Below, one piece after another: positions 19,011 to 28,468 of a stretch of DNA of 64,000 bases; within the stretch, counting starts at the first letter, position 1; each line of letters begins with the position of its first letter. The translations under genes and the position numbers were made by a program. The notes beneath the pieces are model-generated. The model ran no database searches and was not told the DNA's origin. It worked only from the letters and a program-made list of their open reading frames with translations. This stretch comes from Dryocola sp031988645. GTDB taxonomy: Bacteria; Pseudomonadota; Gammaproteobacteria; Enterobacterales; Enterobacteriaceae. Location: NCBI RefSeq assembly GCF_051307045.1, contig NZ_CP150452.1, positions 186,001 through 250,000 on the forward strand, read 5' to 3'.

Positions 19011-20651
19011 ATGAAACCGTTATTAACAAATATCATTCTGGCTATGCGGAGGGCTGGCTTCGCCTGCGGTCTGATTATTTCCATCCCTTTTTCAACGGCT
19101 CGGGCGAGTGATTTTATTGATTTAATAAGGCTGACCGAGTCGCATCCCGCTATTCAGTCGGCGCGGTCTGCAGGCAATGCGGCTTATTTTGATATTGAAC
19201 AGGCAAAGGCGGCGACAAATTTGCAGGTTAGCGCAGGCGTCAGCTCCGCAGGCTATGCCGGGCAGCCGGGGGCGGAAAATAATCCCCTGTCGCCCCACCT
19301 CAATATCAGCAAGGTCTTGTATGACCATGGCCGTACCGAAGCGGCCGTTGAGGGCAGGCAGGCGGCCTATAATATGCAGCTTGCCCAGATAATGGTAACC
19401 CGCGAATCGATTAACCAGCAGGTGCTGTCGTTATATACGGCGGCTTTAACAAACGCCAGGGTGGTTGCGGTATTAGATGATGAAATAGCGGCGCTAAAAG
19501 ATCTCCTGCAGCGCGTGAAAAATATCGCCGCTATCGATTCGGGACGCGCATCGGAAATTAACCAGATATCTACCCGCCTGAGCGCTATTATCGCCAGTCG
19601 TGAAATGAGTTATACCAGCCAGCAGCAGGCTTTGACGCAGCTTTCGCAATTATTAAATAAAGATGTCGCGCTGGTCAGCGGGCTGCCGGAATTAAAAAAG
19701 GCCGGGCTATTGCCCGCAAGCCTTGCCGTAGCCGAAAGCGCGCTGCAAACCCATCCCTCATGGATTGTCGCCCGTCATAAACGAGATGGGGCTACGGCGT
19801 CCGTAAGGCTTGCCGAAAAATGGAATCGTCCAAAATGGAGCGTACAGCTGACGCTGGACAGTCCGCGTGTGAAGGGGGAAATGGAGCCCTTTAAGGCGGC
19901 GACCTTGCAGCTTAGCAGCGATATGAACTTATGGGACGGCGGCGGGGGCGCGTCGACGTTAAAAGGGGAATCCCGGCGGCTTTCCGCTGCGGAGCAGGAG
20001 CTTGACGCCACGATGAGAACGCTTAAGCAGCAGCTTGCCCAGCTGTGGGTGTCGCTGCCGCTGCGCGAACAGCAAATTCAGGCGCTTGCCCGGCAGGCGG
20101 CCTCGGCAAAGAAAACCTGGGAAGACGGCGAAACGCAGTTTTTTGCAGGCCAGCGTCCGTTAACGGATCTCATTTCTTTCGTGACGGACTATTACTCAAG
20201 CCTTGCGAGCTATGAAGAGCAGAAGGTGCAGTACAGCGCCACGCAGTGGCAGATTGTTTCCGCCCTTGGAAAAATGAGCGATCTGGCTAAAAAGGTGAAA
20301 ACCCTGCCCGGCCAGCCGTTGTCCGCGGCAATAAATACGGTTTCTCTCGCGGTTTCCGACAGTAAAGATATTAATGAATTTAAGGAGGCCGTAGCCCGGT
20401 CTAAGCTCAAAGAAAAGGAAAGAGAAAAGCAGCCGGCAGCTGGGGTTGGTTCCGCGTCTGCGATAATTGCAGCCGGCAATAATACCGCTGAATTTAAAAA
20501 TTCTGCGGCCCGGACGGCTACGCTAACTGCTTCAACAGAAAAATTCATTTCTCCGCAGCAAAGCAATAAGGACGCCGGGGAGGAACGCTTAGCCGTCGCC
20601 GAAACAAAGGGCACTGCCTCACAACAGATACTGCGTGAATGGCCGTGGTAG
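19011..20651 (+). CDS. TolC-family outer membrane factor of the type I adhesin exporter
   Basis: The start at ATG 19011 has AAGGGA ten bases upstream and is followed by a signal peptide (ending near FSTARA). The next 430 residues have the TolC/LapE pattern: long coiled helices (ALLAGFNF-type barrel strands are absent, as usual), ESHPAIQSARSAG near the N-terminus, and the NISKVLYDHGRTEAAVEGRQ repeat hairpin. The protein would form the outer membrane exit duct for the giant adhesin. Unusual is a C-terminal tail of about 100 residues after VSALGKMSDLAKKVKTL, rich in K, E, A and S and with the motif EF(K)EAVARSKLKEKEREK. It has no counterpart in TolC. It lies between the adhesin and the ABC gene in one operon. 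Confidence 0.85.
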   Translation: MKPLLTNIILAMRRAGFACGLIISIPFSTARASDFIDLIRLTESHPAIQSARSAGNAAYFDIEQAKAATNLQVSAGVSSAGYAGQPGAENNPLSPHLNISKVLYDHGRTEAAVEGRQAAYNMQLAQIMVTRESINQQVLSLYTAALTNARVVAVLDDEIAALKDLLQRVKNIAAIDSGRASEINQISTRLSAIIASREMSYTSQQQALTQLSQLLNKDVALVSGLPELKKAGLLPASLAVAESALQTHPSWIVARHKRDGATASVRLAEKWNRPKWSVQLTLDSPRVKGEMEPFKAATLQLSSDMNLWDGGGGASTLKGESRRLSAAEQELDATMRTLKQQLAQLWVSLPLREQQIQALARQAASAKKTWEDGETQFFAGQRPLTDLISFVTDYYSSLASYEEQKVQYSATQWQIVSALGKMSDLAKKVKTLPGQPLSAAINTVSLAVSDSKDINEFKEAVARSKLKEKEREKQPAAGVGSASAIIAAGNNTAEFKNSAARTATLTASTEKFISPQQSNKDAGEERLAVAETKGTASQQILREWPW

Positions 20652-20678
20652 CCGTCTTCTAAGGGAAGAGAATAAATT

Positions 20679-22946
20679 ATGTCAAATTTAGCGACGCAAT
20701 ACCCCGAATTTCCGCTGGATGAATTAGCCGAAAATACCGCCGCGGCGCCAGCAGGCAGCCCGCAAAATAATTCCCTGGCGCCGGCGATGCAGAGCGCACT
20801 GCGTTTATTTGACGTGCGCCTGACGCTCGCCGAAATAACGAGCGGCATGCCCCGCTGTCCCGATGAAAAAAATCCACAGCAGCAAAACGAGTGGGCGGTC
20901 GCCGCGCTACGGCGCCGGGGAATGGTTGCCAGCTGGCAGGCTATTCCGCTGGATAAAATAAGGTCTTTCCTGCTGCCCGCCGTTGTTCGGCTGGAGACAG
21001 GCTTCGTCGTATTAACCTGGCTTGACGAAAAAACGTGCCGGGTCATTATCCCCGAGCTGGGAAGCGGCGCGGTTGAAATCTGCCAGGAAAACTTCTGCGC
21101 CGGCTATCCGGGTGAGATGCTGTTAATTCGTCCCAAATCATATATGGATCGCCGCGCCGACGATTTAATTAAAACCCCGGATAAGCACTGGTTCTGGCAC
21201 ACCCTTTGGGGATTCAAGCGTTATATTTTCGAAGCGGTGGCTTTGTCCGTCATTATTAATATTCTGGCGCTGGCGATGTCTATCTTCACCATGACCGTTT
21301 ATAACCGCGTCTTGCCAAACCAGACCTATGTCACCCTCTGGACGATGGCCATCGGGGTCTGCGTGGCGCTGTTATTTGAACTTATCGCGCGCCTGACGCG
21401 GGCATGGATAACCGATCGGGCAGGCAAAAAGATCGACCTGGTGCTGGGCGCGCAGATTTTCCGTCATGTGCTGCATGGAAAGATGGAAAACCGGGCGCAG
21501 TCGAGCGGCGCGTTTGGCAACGTGATGCAGAGCTTTGAGACGGTCAGGGATCTGACCACCTCAGCGGCGTTGACCACCCTCGCTGATTTACCCTTTGTCT
21601 TCCTCTTCCTGGCGGTTATATACCTGGTCGCCGGTCCGCTGGTGTGGTGCGTTTTGCTGTCCCTGTTCTTCATCGTCGCGATGGTTCTGTTGATGCAGAT
21701 ACCGCTGAAAAGGCATGCGGAAGAATCCATGAAAATTGGCAGCAACCGCTATGGCCTGGTGATTGAAACGCTTGATAACCTGGAAACCATTAAATCCCTG
21801 CGGGCGGAAAACCTGGTCGCCGGCAAGCATGATATCGCCAGCGTCCGGCTGTCTGAGATAGCCATGAAATCGCGTTTTCTGGCCACGATGGGCTCGAGCA
21901 TGATCCAGACCACCCAGCAGTTCGGCACGGTGATTTTATTACTGTGGGGAGCCTACCTGGTCGGCGACGGCACGATTTCTATGGGCGGCATCATCGCCAC
22001 CATGACGCTGATGGGGCGCGCTGTCGCCCCTGTCGCCACGCTTGCCGCCCTGGGCTTGCGTATTCAGCAGGCGAAAACGTCGCTTGGCATACTGAATAAG
22101 CTGATGCAGACGCCGAGCGAAAGCGAAGAGAAAAAAGTGTATGTCCAGCTGCCGCAGGGCAGCCAGACGGATATCGTCTGTAAGGATATGAGCTTTACCT
22201 ATAAGCAGGATCTGCCCGCGGTTGTCGAACATCTCGACCTTTGTTTCCGGCATGGCGAACGCGTAGCCATCCTGGGAAAAATGGGGAGCGGCAAGTCGTC
22301 GTTGCTGCGTTTGCTTGTCGGGCTCTATCAGCCAACGGGCGGCTCGTTAACGATCGGCGGCGTCGATATCCGCCAGATTGCCGCCGGGGAGCTGCGTTCA
22401 AGAATTGCCCTGGTAAGCCAGGAGCCGCGTCTGATGTTCGGCACGCTGCGGGATAATATCCTGATGGGCGCGCCTTACGTCAGTGATGAAGAACTGCTGC
22501 ACGTCGCCAGAATAACCGGCGTTAGCGACATCGCGGCGCGCCACCCGATGGGGCTTGGCATGCCGGTGGGCGAACGCGGCGAAACCCTGTCCGGCGGACA
22601 AAAACAGGCGATAGCCCTCGCGCGCGCGCTGCTGACAAAGCCGGACGTGCTGCTGCTTGATGAGCCGACGTCGGGTATGGATATGGGGTCAGAACGTACG
22701 GTGCTTCAGGCTTTACTGCCCGCGCTCGAGGGCCGAACGGTCATTATCGTGACCCACCGGCCGGCGGTGCTGAAATACGTCGACCGTATCATCGTCATGG
22801 ACGAAGGGCTGAAGGTCGCCGATGGCCCCAAAAATGACGTTGTCGCCGCCCTGAACGAAGGCAAAATTCCGGCGGCTTCCGTGGTGCGCGCTTCAGCCCG
22901 CCCGCAGACGGCGCAGGCGGCGTCTCAGGAGGCGGAGCATGCTTAA
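20679..22946 (+). CDS. Type I secretion ABC transporter (permease/ATPase) for the adhesin
   Basis: This 755-residue protein follows the LapB/HlyB layout. An N-terminal C39-like domain (about residues 30-160) has no recognisable catalytic cysteine, so it should bind rather than cleave substrate. The ABC membrane domain (about 175-480) contains several strong helices, such as ALSVIINILALAMSIFTMTV. The ATPase domain (about 500-730) has Walker A GKMGSGKSS, the signature LSGGQKQ, Walker B VLLLDEPTSGMD and the H-loop VTHRP. It energises export of the giant adhesin across the inner membrane. The stop codon overlaps the start of the HlyD-like gene by eight bases, consistent with translational coupling. 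Confidence 0.92.
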   Translation: MSNLATQYPEFPLDELAENTAAAPAGSPQNNSLAPAMQSALRLFDVRLTLAEITSGMPRCPDEKNPQQQNEWAVAALRRRGMVASWQAIPLDKIRSFLLPAVVRLETGFVVLTWLDEKTCRVIIPELGSGAVEICQENFCAGYPGEMLLIRPKSYMDRRADDLIKTPDKHWFWHTLWGFKRYIFEAVALSVIINILALAMSIFTMTVYNRVLPNQTYVTLWTMAIGVCVALLFELIARLTRAWITDRAGKKIDLVLGAQIFRHVLHGKMENRAQSSGAFGNVMQSFETVRDLTTSAALTTLADLPFVFLFLAVIYLVAGPLVWCVLLSLFFIVAMVLLMQIPLKRHAEESMKIGSNRYGLVIETLDNLETIKSLRAENLVAGKHDIASVRLSEIAMKSRFLATMGSSMIQTTQQFGTVILLLWGAYLVGDGTISMGGIIATMTLMGRAVAPVATLAALGLRIQQAKTSLGILNKLMQTPSESEEKKVYVQLPQGSQTDIVCKDMSFTYKQDLPAVVEHLDLCFRHGERVAILGKMGSGKSSLLRLLVGLYQPTGGSLTIGGVDIRQIAAGELRSRIALVSQEPRLMFGTLRDNILMGAPYVSDEELLHVARITGVSDIAARHPMGLGMPVGERGETLSGGQKQAIALARALLTKPDVLLLDEPTSGMDMGSERTVLQALLPALEGRTVIIVTHRPAVLKYVDRIIVMDEGLKVADGPKNDVVAALNEGKIPAASVVRASARPQTAQAASQEAEHA

Positions 22947-24217
22947 GTTTTTACGGCGCGACGGTAAAGCCGCAGGTGCGGCCATAGCCCGTACGGATAG
23001 GGGGTATGAGTTTGGCGCGGACACCGCCAGCGATATTGTCCGGGCGGCAAGGCAGGATCGCTGGGAGGGATGGTTAACCATCAGTTTTGTCAGCGTTGGG
23101 TTAGTGTTCGCCACCCTGGCGTGGGCGGGCCTGCTTCAACATTGAAGAGGTGACTACCGGCTCGGCCAAAATTATCCCCAGCTCCCGGGAACAGGTTCTG
23201 CAAAGCCTCGAAGGCGGGATACTGGAGGCGCTGCTGGTGCATGAAGGAGACACCGTCGAAAAAGGACAAATTCTGGTGCGTATCGATCCTACCCGCGCGG
23301 AAGCGTCGTTTCGGGAAAGCGCTAACCGGCTGCTGGCGCTGAAGGCGCAGGCGGCGCGCCTGTCCGCCGAGGCCTCCGGAAAAACGCCCGTCTTCTCCGA
23401 TGAGATCAGGGCGCAGCCTGAACTTTTACTAAGAGAAATGGACGCCTATCAGCTGCGCAAGAAGGCGCTGGATGAATCTGTTGCCGGCTATGAGCGCACC
23501 AGGCAGCTGATTCAAAAAGAGCTCAGCATGGCGAAAGCGCTGGCGGCCCGGTCTTTGCTTTCAAAAACGGAGGTGCTCAAGCTTGAACGCCAGGCCAATG
23601 ATACCCAGTCGCAGATTATTGAGCGCCGTAACCGTTACCGTAGCGAGGCCAATGATGAACTCTCGAAGGTAGAAGTGGAGATGACAAGTTTGCAGGAAAC
23701 CGCCCAGGGCCGCCAGGACACGCTGGCAAGAACGGAGCTGCGCTCGCCGGTGCGGGGTATCGTGAATAACATACGCATTAATACCATCGGAGGCGTTATT
23801 CAACCGGGCGCGGAAATTATGGAGGTAACGCCGCTGGACGATCAGCTGCTGGTGGAGACAAAAATAAAACCCTCGGACGTGGCGTTTCTGGCCCCCGGCC
23901 AGCAGGCGGTGGTTAAGCTGTCCGCCTATGATTACTCAATTTACGGCGGGCTGAGCGGAATTGTGCAAAACATCAGCCCTGGCGCATTAAAGGATGAGGA
24001 TGCGAAATCTCCCAGAAAGGCGACGGGAGGAGAGGAAACCTATTATCGCGTAATGGTGCTGACGGAAAGCAATACGCTGACGAAACAAGGGAGCCGGGAG
24101 CTGCGCGTGATCCCCGGAATGACGGCGACCGTTGATATCCGAACCGGAGAAAAGAGCCTGCTGCAGTATCTGCTGCGTCCTTTATTGCGCGTTCAGGAGG
24201 CGTTCAGAGAAAAGTGA
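22939..24217 (+). CDS. HlyD-family membrane fusion protein of the adhesin exporter, frameshifted
   Basis: A 68-residue frame starts at ATG 22939 inside the end of the ABC gene and ends at a stop near 23143. The remaining HlyD protein begins five bases later in another frame. Dropping one base from the GGGCC run at 23127-23131 joins them into about 425 residues. The N-terminus then reads through a single membrane helix (WLTISFVSVGLVFATLAWA) and FNIEEVTTGSAKIIPSS, the usual HlyD start of the periplasmic part. The lipoyl-like halves (QSLEGGILEALLVHEGD and LARTELRSPVRGIV) flank a coiled coil. It links the ABC transporter to the TolC-like duct. The break is probably a sequence error. Confidence 0.85.
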
Positions 24218-24302
24218 ATTTATATAAATGAGAATAAAGCAACCGGCCGAGCTTATCCGGCTGGTCTCACTTTGCTGGCCGGCAGGGGCTTGCCGCAGTG
24301 TC

Positions 24303-24330
24303 AAAACCACCTGACAGCGGTGGTTTCTTT
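24303..24330 (+). terminator. Hairpin terminator between the convergent exporter and regulator genes
   Basis: AAACCACC and GGTGGTTT form an 8-bp stem with a 7-nt loop, followed by CTTTATAG on the plus strand. The symmetric A/T flanks allow it to work in both directions between the rightward exporter operon and the leftward regulator pair. Confidence 0.65.
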
Positions 24331-24347
24331 ATAGGGGGTATTCATCA

Positions 24348-24815
24348 TCAATATTTATTTTGATGGCAGTAGGCTAAAGGCAGATTGCCATCATAAATGA
24401 CGTAATCAGCATTTTTTTGCTGGATTATTTTATATTGCGCCATTTTATTCTTTTCCAGATAGAAGGAGTACAGAAGTTTTTTAAGGAGAGCATCATCCGT
24501 GCGGTCGGTGTTTTCTTTGGAAATATTTACCGAATGCAGCTTATAATTTTTATCCTTTTCGGTGAATGAAAAAAACACCAGGCGGTTAAGCGGCGTTCTG
24601 TTCTTTTGCGCATCGTTTACCTCGCCTCTTAATGATACGGTGCCTTCTTTTCCCATAAACGTAAAGCTGAGCATGGTTCTTAAATATATCTCTCCATTAT
24701 TGACCTGGAAATGGGCGGTGCAGGAAAAATAATGCGTTTGATGTGCGCGATAAATAAAGAGTACGGCGGCAAATAAAATGAGGATTCCCGCCAGAGCAAA
24801 GAAGAGTCTTTTCAT
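24348..24815 (-). CDS. FidL-like single-pass membrane protein
   Basis: This 155-residue protein starts at the ATG at 24813-24815, which overlaps the stop codon of the upstream regulator gene (ATGA), so the two are translationally coupled. It has one N-terminal membrane helix (LFFALAGILILFAAVLFIY), and the rest would lie in the periplasm. The domain contains FSCTAHF near the start and ends with LPLAYC, a possible disulfide pair. The size, topology and partner match FidL, the neighbour of MarT in Salmonella SPI-3, in an arrangement like ToxS with ToxR. It probably modulates the membrane-bound regulator. The family match is from recollection of the pattern, not from a search. Confidence 0.65.
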   Translation of the reverse strand: MKRLFFALAGILILFAAVLFIYRAHQTHYFSCTAHFQVNNGEIYLRTMLSFTFMGKEGTVSLRGEVNDAQKNRTPLNRLVFFSFTEKDKNYKLHSVNISKENTDRTDDALLKKLLYSFYLEKNKMAQYKIIQQKNADYVIYDGNLPLAYCHQNKY

Positions 24816-25579
24816 GACGCATTTACCTCTCTGAGCAGTAAAGAACCACAATGTTGCCGGGCGCTGTTTATCGGTTTTTCACATTCTATTATCGTTGCGG
24901 CGTGGACGATGCTGTAAGCAGTAATATAGGCGTAGGGGAGTTTTTGGCAGTCGAGATTGGACTGCAGCAATATCTTTTCATGGACGTTTTTCTCCCGCAT
25001 ATCGTTATTGATATAGACCAGGCAGGCGCCAATTTTTTGGTAGAAAATAAAAGATGCCGAAACTTCTCGGGACGGCGGCAGGCCATTTATAAGAAACATT
25101 GCCAGGCCGGTTAAAACAACAAAGCCCAGAAAAATAAGTTTCTCCTTATTATTCAGTGGAATATCATGCAGGCGCCTTCTTTTTACGCTCTGCTCTTGCG
25201 TCATAATGAGTTTTTCAGGAGGGGGTTGCGTCTGGCTATCGTGACCCGTTATTTCCTCTAGCGGGATGTTTACGTTGAAAGCAAACCCTTTTTTCGGGAC
25301 GGTATTAATCCAGTCGCTCGTATTTTGATCAACTATTTTTAAAGTTTTACGTAATATGCTTATGTTCTGGTAGAGATTATTCGGGGTGACTTCGCGGTGG
25401 TGTTCTCCCCATACAAATTCGAATAGCTCCTGATGGGTGACAACTCTTTTATTTGCTAACAGCGCTAACAGACAGCGGCTGGCTGATACGGGTAACGAAA
25501 TTGACTGGCCTCCTTTTTCTCTGTTGATTAGCTGATAGCGTTCGGGATGGAATTCAATGTTTTTATTTATCAGATACAT
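24812..25579 (-). CDS. MarT/ToxR-like membrane-anchored winged-helix regulator
   Basis: The 255-residue protein starts at ATG 25577-25579 with GAGGGA upstream. Residues about 1-110 are a CadC/ToxR-type winged helix (SRCLLALLANKRVVTHQELF, then NNLYQNISILRKTLK, then TVPKKGFAF). A linker leads to one membrane helix at about 147-167 (LIFLGFVVLTGLAMFLING), and about 85 residues follow in the periplasm with several cysteines. This is the layout of one-component membrane regulators such as ToxR, CadC and MarT. It is coupled to the FidL-like gene and faces the adhesin operon. In Salmonella MarT activates an adhesin (MisL); a similar role for the Bap-like operon is an inference. Confidence 0.8.
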   Translation of the reverse strand: MYLINKNIEFHPERYQLINREKGGQSISLPVSASRCLLALLANKRVVTHQELFEFVWGEHHREVTPNNLYQNISILRKTLKIVDQNTSDWINTVPKKGFAFNVNIPLEEITGHDSQTQPPPEKLIMTQEQSVKRRRLHDIPLNNKEKLIFLGFVVLTGLAMFLINGLPPSREVSASFIFYQKIGACLVYINNDMREKNVHEKILLQSNLDCQKLPYAYITAYSIVHAATIIECEKPINSARQHCGSLLLREVNAS

Positions 25580-26100
25580 AGATCCCTCTTAACTCTGATG
25601 TCGATATGTGTAGATTAAAAGGTTCTGTAGGTTTATTTACGTGCAGATAAACACAATCACAACCAAAGTAAACTATTTAACATTAACTTTACGTTGTGCG
25701 GATACTAAATTTACTGTGATCGATGCCACCGTTCTGTATGTTCGAATACCAGGACTGATAATATGGCGCGGGCCGATATGTATAAGATATAAGCGTATTT
25801 TTATTAAAAAGCATCCGTTTTCAGGAAACTTTTACAAAGGTTCTGAAAATATAATACCCGGAATCCCTTCACGGGAGCGCTGTGATTATGGATGAGCGTG
25901 CTTTTCAATGCGCGGGCTGCGGCGTTGATGATTATCCTGCCAGCACAGAAGCCTGCCCGGCGGTGGCCGTAATAGCTGCTGAGCTCAGCAGGTAAACTAA
26001 CGCGTTTGGAAAGAAAGGGCGACAGGCGAGGAAGAGATCCACCCCCATCCATAAAGCATGGAGGTGGATTAATTACGCGGGGCTAAGGTGTGTTACGCCG
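25580..26100. other. Intergenic region between the regulator pair and gor
   Basis: No convincing gene is seen. The first 230 bases are AT-rich and should hold the promoter of the leftward regulator pair. At 25888 a 35-codon frame with a CAGC motif and a later cysteine begins, but it has no good ribosome site. Near 26047-26071 a hairpin (ATCCACCCCCA paired with TGGAGGTGGAT) lies about 30 bases past the gor stop codon and may be its terminator, although it lacks a good T tract. Confidence 0.45.
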
Positions 26101-27453
26101 TTAGCGCATGGTGACGAATTCTTCTGCGCCGGTCGGGTGAATCGCGACCGTGTTGTCGAAGTCTTTCTTGGTCGCGCCCATTTTCAGCGCTACCGCAAAG
26201 CCCTGCAGCATTTCGTCCATCCCGTAGCCAATGCCGTGGATGCCGACGATTTTCTCATCCGCGCCCGCACATACCAGCTTCATGCGGCATGGTTGACGAT
26301 GGGAGGTTACGGCGGTGTACATCGCGGTGAAGGAAGATTTATAAACCTTCACATTTTCGTCGCCGTACTGCTCGCGCGCCTGCGGCTCGGTTAAGCCCAC
26401 GGTGCCGATCGGCGGGTGGCTGAACACGACGGTAGGAATGTTGCTGAAATCCAGGTGCTCGTCCGGCTTGTTGTTAAACAGGCGCTCGGACAGGCGACGA
26501 CCCGCGGCAACGGCGACCGGAGTCAGCTCCACCGCGCCGGTGTTATCGCCCACGGCATAAATACCCGGTACGCAGGTATTCTGGAATTTATCCACTTCGA
26601 TATAGCCTTTCGCGTTGGTTTTCACGCCCGCGGCGGCCAGGTTAATGTTGTCCGTTGCCGGTTCGCGGCCGATCGCCCAGATCAGGCAATCCACCGTTTC
26701 AGAACGGCCGTCTTCCAGATGCAGCGTCAGGCTGCCGTCGGCATTTTTTTCCACCGCTTTCGGCACAGCCTGGGTGTGCAGCGTCGGGCCTTCGGTGTTG
26801 ATCACCTCAAGCAGGGTCTCAACGATTAACGGATCGAAAGTACGCAGCGGCGCGTGTTTACGCACGAACAGGTGGGTTTCAGAACCCAGCGCGTTGACTA
26901 CGCCGGCGATTTCCACGGCGATATAACCCGCGCCGACCACGGCAACGCGTTTTGGCAGCGCCGGCAGCGCGAAGAAACCGTCGGAATCAATACCGTGCTC
27001 CACGCCCGGAATATGCGGATGGCCTGGACGGCCGCCGGTGGCGATAAGAATATGCTCAGCGGTAATGGTTTCACCGTTCACTTCAATGGTGTGGGCATCC
27101 ACAAACCTGGCGAAGCCGCGAATGACATCAACGTTATTTTTTCCCAGCACGTTGTCATAAGAGGTGTGGATACGGTCGATGTACGCGGTGCGGCTGGCGA
27201 TCAGTTTGTCCCAGTCGAAGTTGTTCACCGTGGTATCGAAACCGTAATCAGGACCGTAGTGGTGGATAGCCTCGGCGATTTGCGCCGCGTGCCACATGAC
27301 CTTTTTCGGGACGCAGCCTACGTTCACGCAGGTGCCGCCCAGATCTTTTGCCTCAATCAGCGCGCACTTCTTGCCATACATCGCCGCACGGTTGATAGAA
27401 GCGATACCGCCGCTGCCGCCGCCAATGGCGAGGTAGTCATAGTGTTTGGTCAT
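26101..27453 (-). CDS. gor: Glutathione reductase (NADPH)
   Basis: At 450 residues this is the full length of E. coli Gor. The FAD-binding motif GGGSGG is at the N-terminus (YLAIGGGSGGIAS), followed by the redox-active disulfide in GGTCVNVGCVPKK. An NADPH-binding Rossmann motif (VVGAGYIAVEIAG), the FAD-contacting AVGDNTG segment and the C-terminal catalytic histidine in HPTGAEEF are all present. It reduces glutathione disulfide to glutathione in the cytoplasm. In E. coli gor belongs to the OxyR oxidative stress regulon and to the same rlmJ-prlC-rsmJ neighbourhood seen here. Nothing unusual was noted in the sequence. Confidence 0.97.
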   Translation of the reverse strand: MTKHYDYLAIGGGSGGIASINRAAMYGKKCALIEAKDLGGTCVNVGCVPKKVMWHAAQIAEAIHHYGPDYGFDTTVNNFDWDKLIASRTAYIDRIHTSYDNVLGKNNVDVIRGFARFVDAHTIEVNGETITAEHILIATGGRPGHPHIPGVEHGIDSDGFFALPALPKRVAVVGAGYIAVEIAGVVNALGSETHLFVRKHAPLRTFDPLIVETLLEVINTEGPTLHTQAVPKAVEKNADGSLTLHLEDGRSETVDCLIWAIGREPATDNINLAAAGVKTNAKGYIEVDKFQNTCVPGIYAVGDNTGAVELTPVAVAAGRRLSERLFNNKPDEHLDFSNIPTVVFSHPPIGTVGLTEPQAREQYGDENVKVYKSSFTAMYTAVTSHRQPCRMKLVCAGADEKIVGIHGIGYGMDEMLQGFAVALKMGATKKDFDNTVAIHPTGAEEFVTMR

Positions 27454-27764
27454 CTGCAGGTTTCCATAAGTAAGAAATCAGTTGCCGGGATTGTAACGCT
27501 TCCCCTTCGAAAGCCGCAAAGGGCGCTCCTATATTTGCAATAGGGCGAAGCTATCCTGATGAATAGTTTCATAAAATAGCTCTTATCAGCTTATCGCGCC
27601 GGTGTTCATCCGCCGCATAAACTGCTAAGTTAGCGAGTAGTCGCTGGCACAGTAAGGAAAAGGATGCCTTATTTCATATCTCCTGGCTATACCCGTCTTA
27701 TTCTCCATAAGCCGACATTTTTTCGACGTCCGGCTTGTTGCCTTTTCCCTTTTTCTTCCCTGAA
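27454..27764. other. Divergent promoter region of gor and the bactofilin gene
   Basis: This region of about 310 bases separates two divergent genes and holds no credible coding sequence. It should contain the gor promoter and any OxyR site, and the start of the bactofilin message. I could not fix specific promoter elements with confidence. Confidence 0.4.
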
Positions 27765-28463
27765 ATGATGAAGCTATCCCGCGACGCGGCGAACGCCTGC
27801 CTGTGGCTTGTCTGGACCGGCTGGCTGCTGACGCTGATTTGCTATGTCTTTGCGTGGAAAAGGGAAGTGCTGGCCGCTGCCGCTGCGCTATTTATCACTT
27901 TTGTTCTCTTTCCATTCTTTAAGAAAAAAGGATTTATTATGTTCAAAAAAAAATCGCCGCGGGCGGCGGAAGCCGTCGATGATTCCCCGGCTGCGGCGGC
28001 CGTTGCCGGTTCCGTGGAAAATATGCAGGCTTCCCAGGGCGCGCGTCGCTGCACCATCGTTGCGCAAAACACCGTGTTTTCCGGCAATACCGAAATAGAA
28101 GGCGACATTCAGGTTTACGGCAAAATGCAGGGCCACATCAATCTGAAGGACGGCATATTGTATGTGATGCGCGGCGGTTTTATTGAAGGAGAGTTTAAGG
28201 CGCCCAGCATCATTATTAACGGGCGGGTGCAGGGAACCTGCATCAGTGAAAATATTGAGATTCACGAGCACGGTGAGATGGAAGGCATCAGCCGCAGCGA
28301 CGCGTTTTCCATACGTCCCGGCGGCTGTTTCCTGGGACAGGCGGAGCGGCTGGTGGTGACGGAGCAAAAGCCCGAGCCTGAGCGCGTAGTGAAAATCAAA
28401 AAGAACCAGCCGGAAAAACCCGCGGAGCGCGCCACGGGGATCTTACCGGCTCATAGCGAATAG
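27765..28463 (+). CDS. Membrane-anchored bactofilin (polymer-forming cytoskeletal protein)
   Basis: From ATG 27765 the protein has 232 residues. Two hydrophobic helices (ACLWLVWTGWLLTLICYVFA and VLAAAAALFITFVLFPFF) come first, then a basic cluster (KKK). A bactofilin beta-helix covers about residues 85-190 of this frame (NTVFSGNTEIEGDIQVYGK, APSIIINGRVQGT, ENIEIHEHGEMEG), and a charged tail follows. Bactofilins self-assemble into filaments without nucleotide and scaffold wall or envelope enzymes. A second start, ATG 27939 (MFKKKSPR), has a better ribosome site (AAAGGA) and would give only the soluble domain. Both forms could be made. It converges on rlmJ with only five bases between stop codons. 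Confidence 0.75.
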   Translation: MMKLSRDAANACLWLVWTGWLLTLICYVFAWKREVLAAAAALFITFVLFPFFKKKGFIMFKKKSPRAAEAVDDSPAAAAVAGSVENMQASQGARRCTIVAQNTVFSGNTEIEGDIQVYGKMQGHINLKDGILYVMRGGFIEGEFKAPSIIINGRVQGTCISENIEIHEHGEMEGISRSDAFSIRPGGCFLGQAERLVVTEQKPEPERVVKIKKNQPEKPAERATGILPAHSE

Positions 28464-28468
28464 CGGAT

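Noticed and set aside
25641..25895. 84-codon frame in the region before gor
   Set aside because: No ribosome site, no family-like pattern, and it runs through AT-rich promoter-like DNA.
25888..25995. 35-codon frame with a CAGC motif before gor
   Set aside because: Too short, with only one candidate metal-binding pair and no good ribosome site; kept as a note in the intergenic entry.
26854..27543. 229-codon plus-strand frame opposite gor
   Set aside because: Shadow of gor, which is complete and conserved on the other strand.
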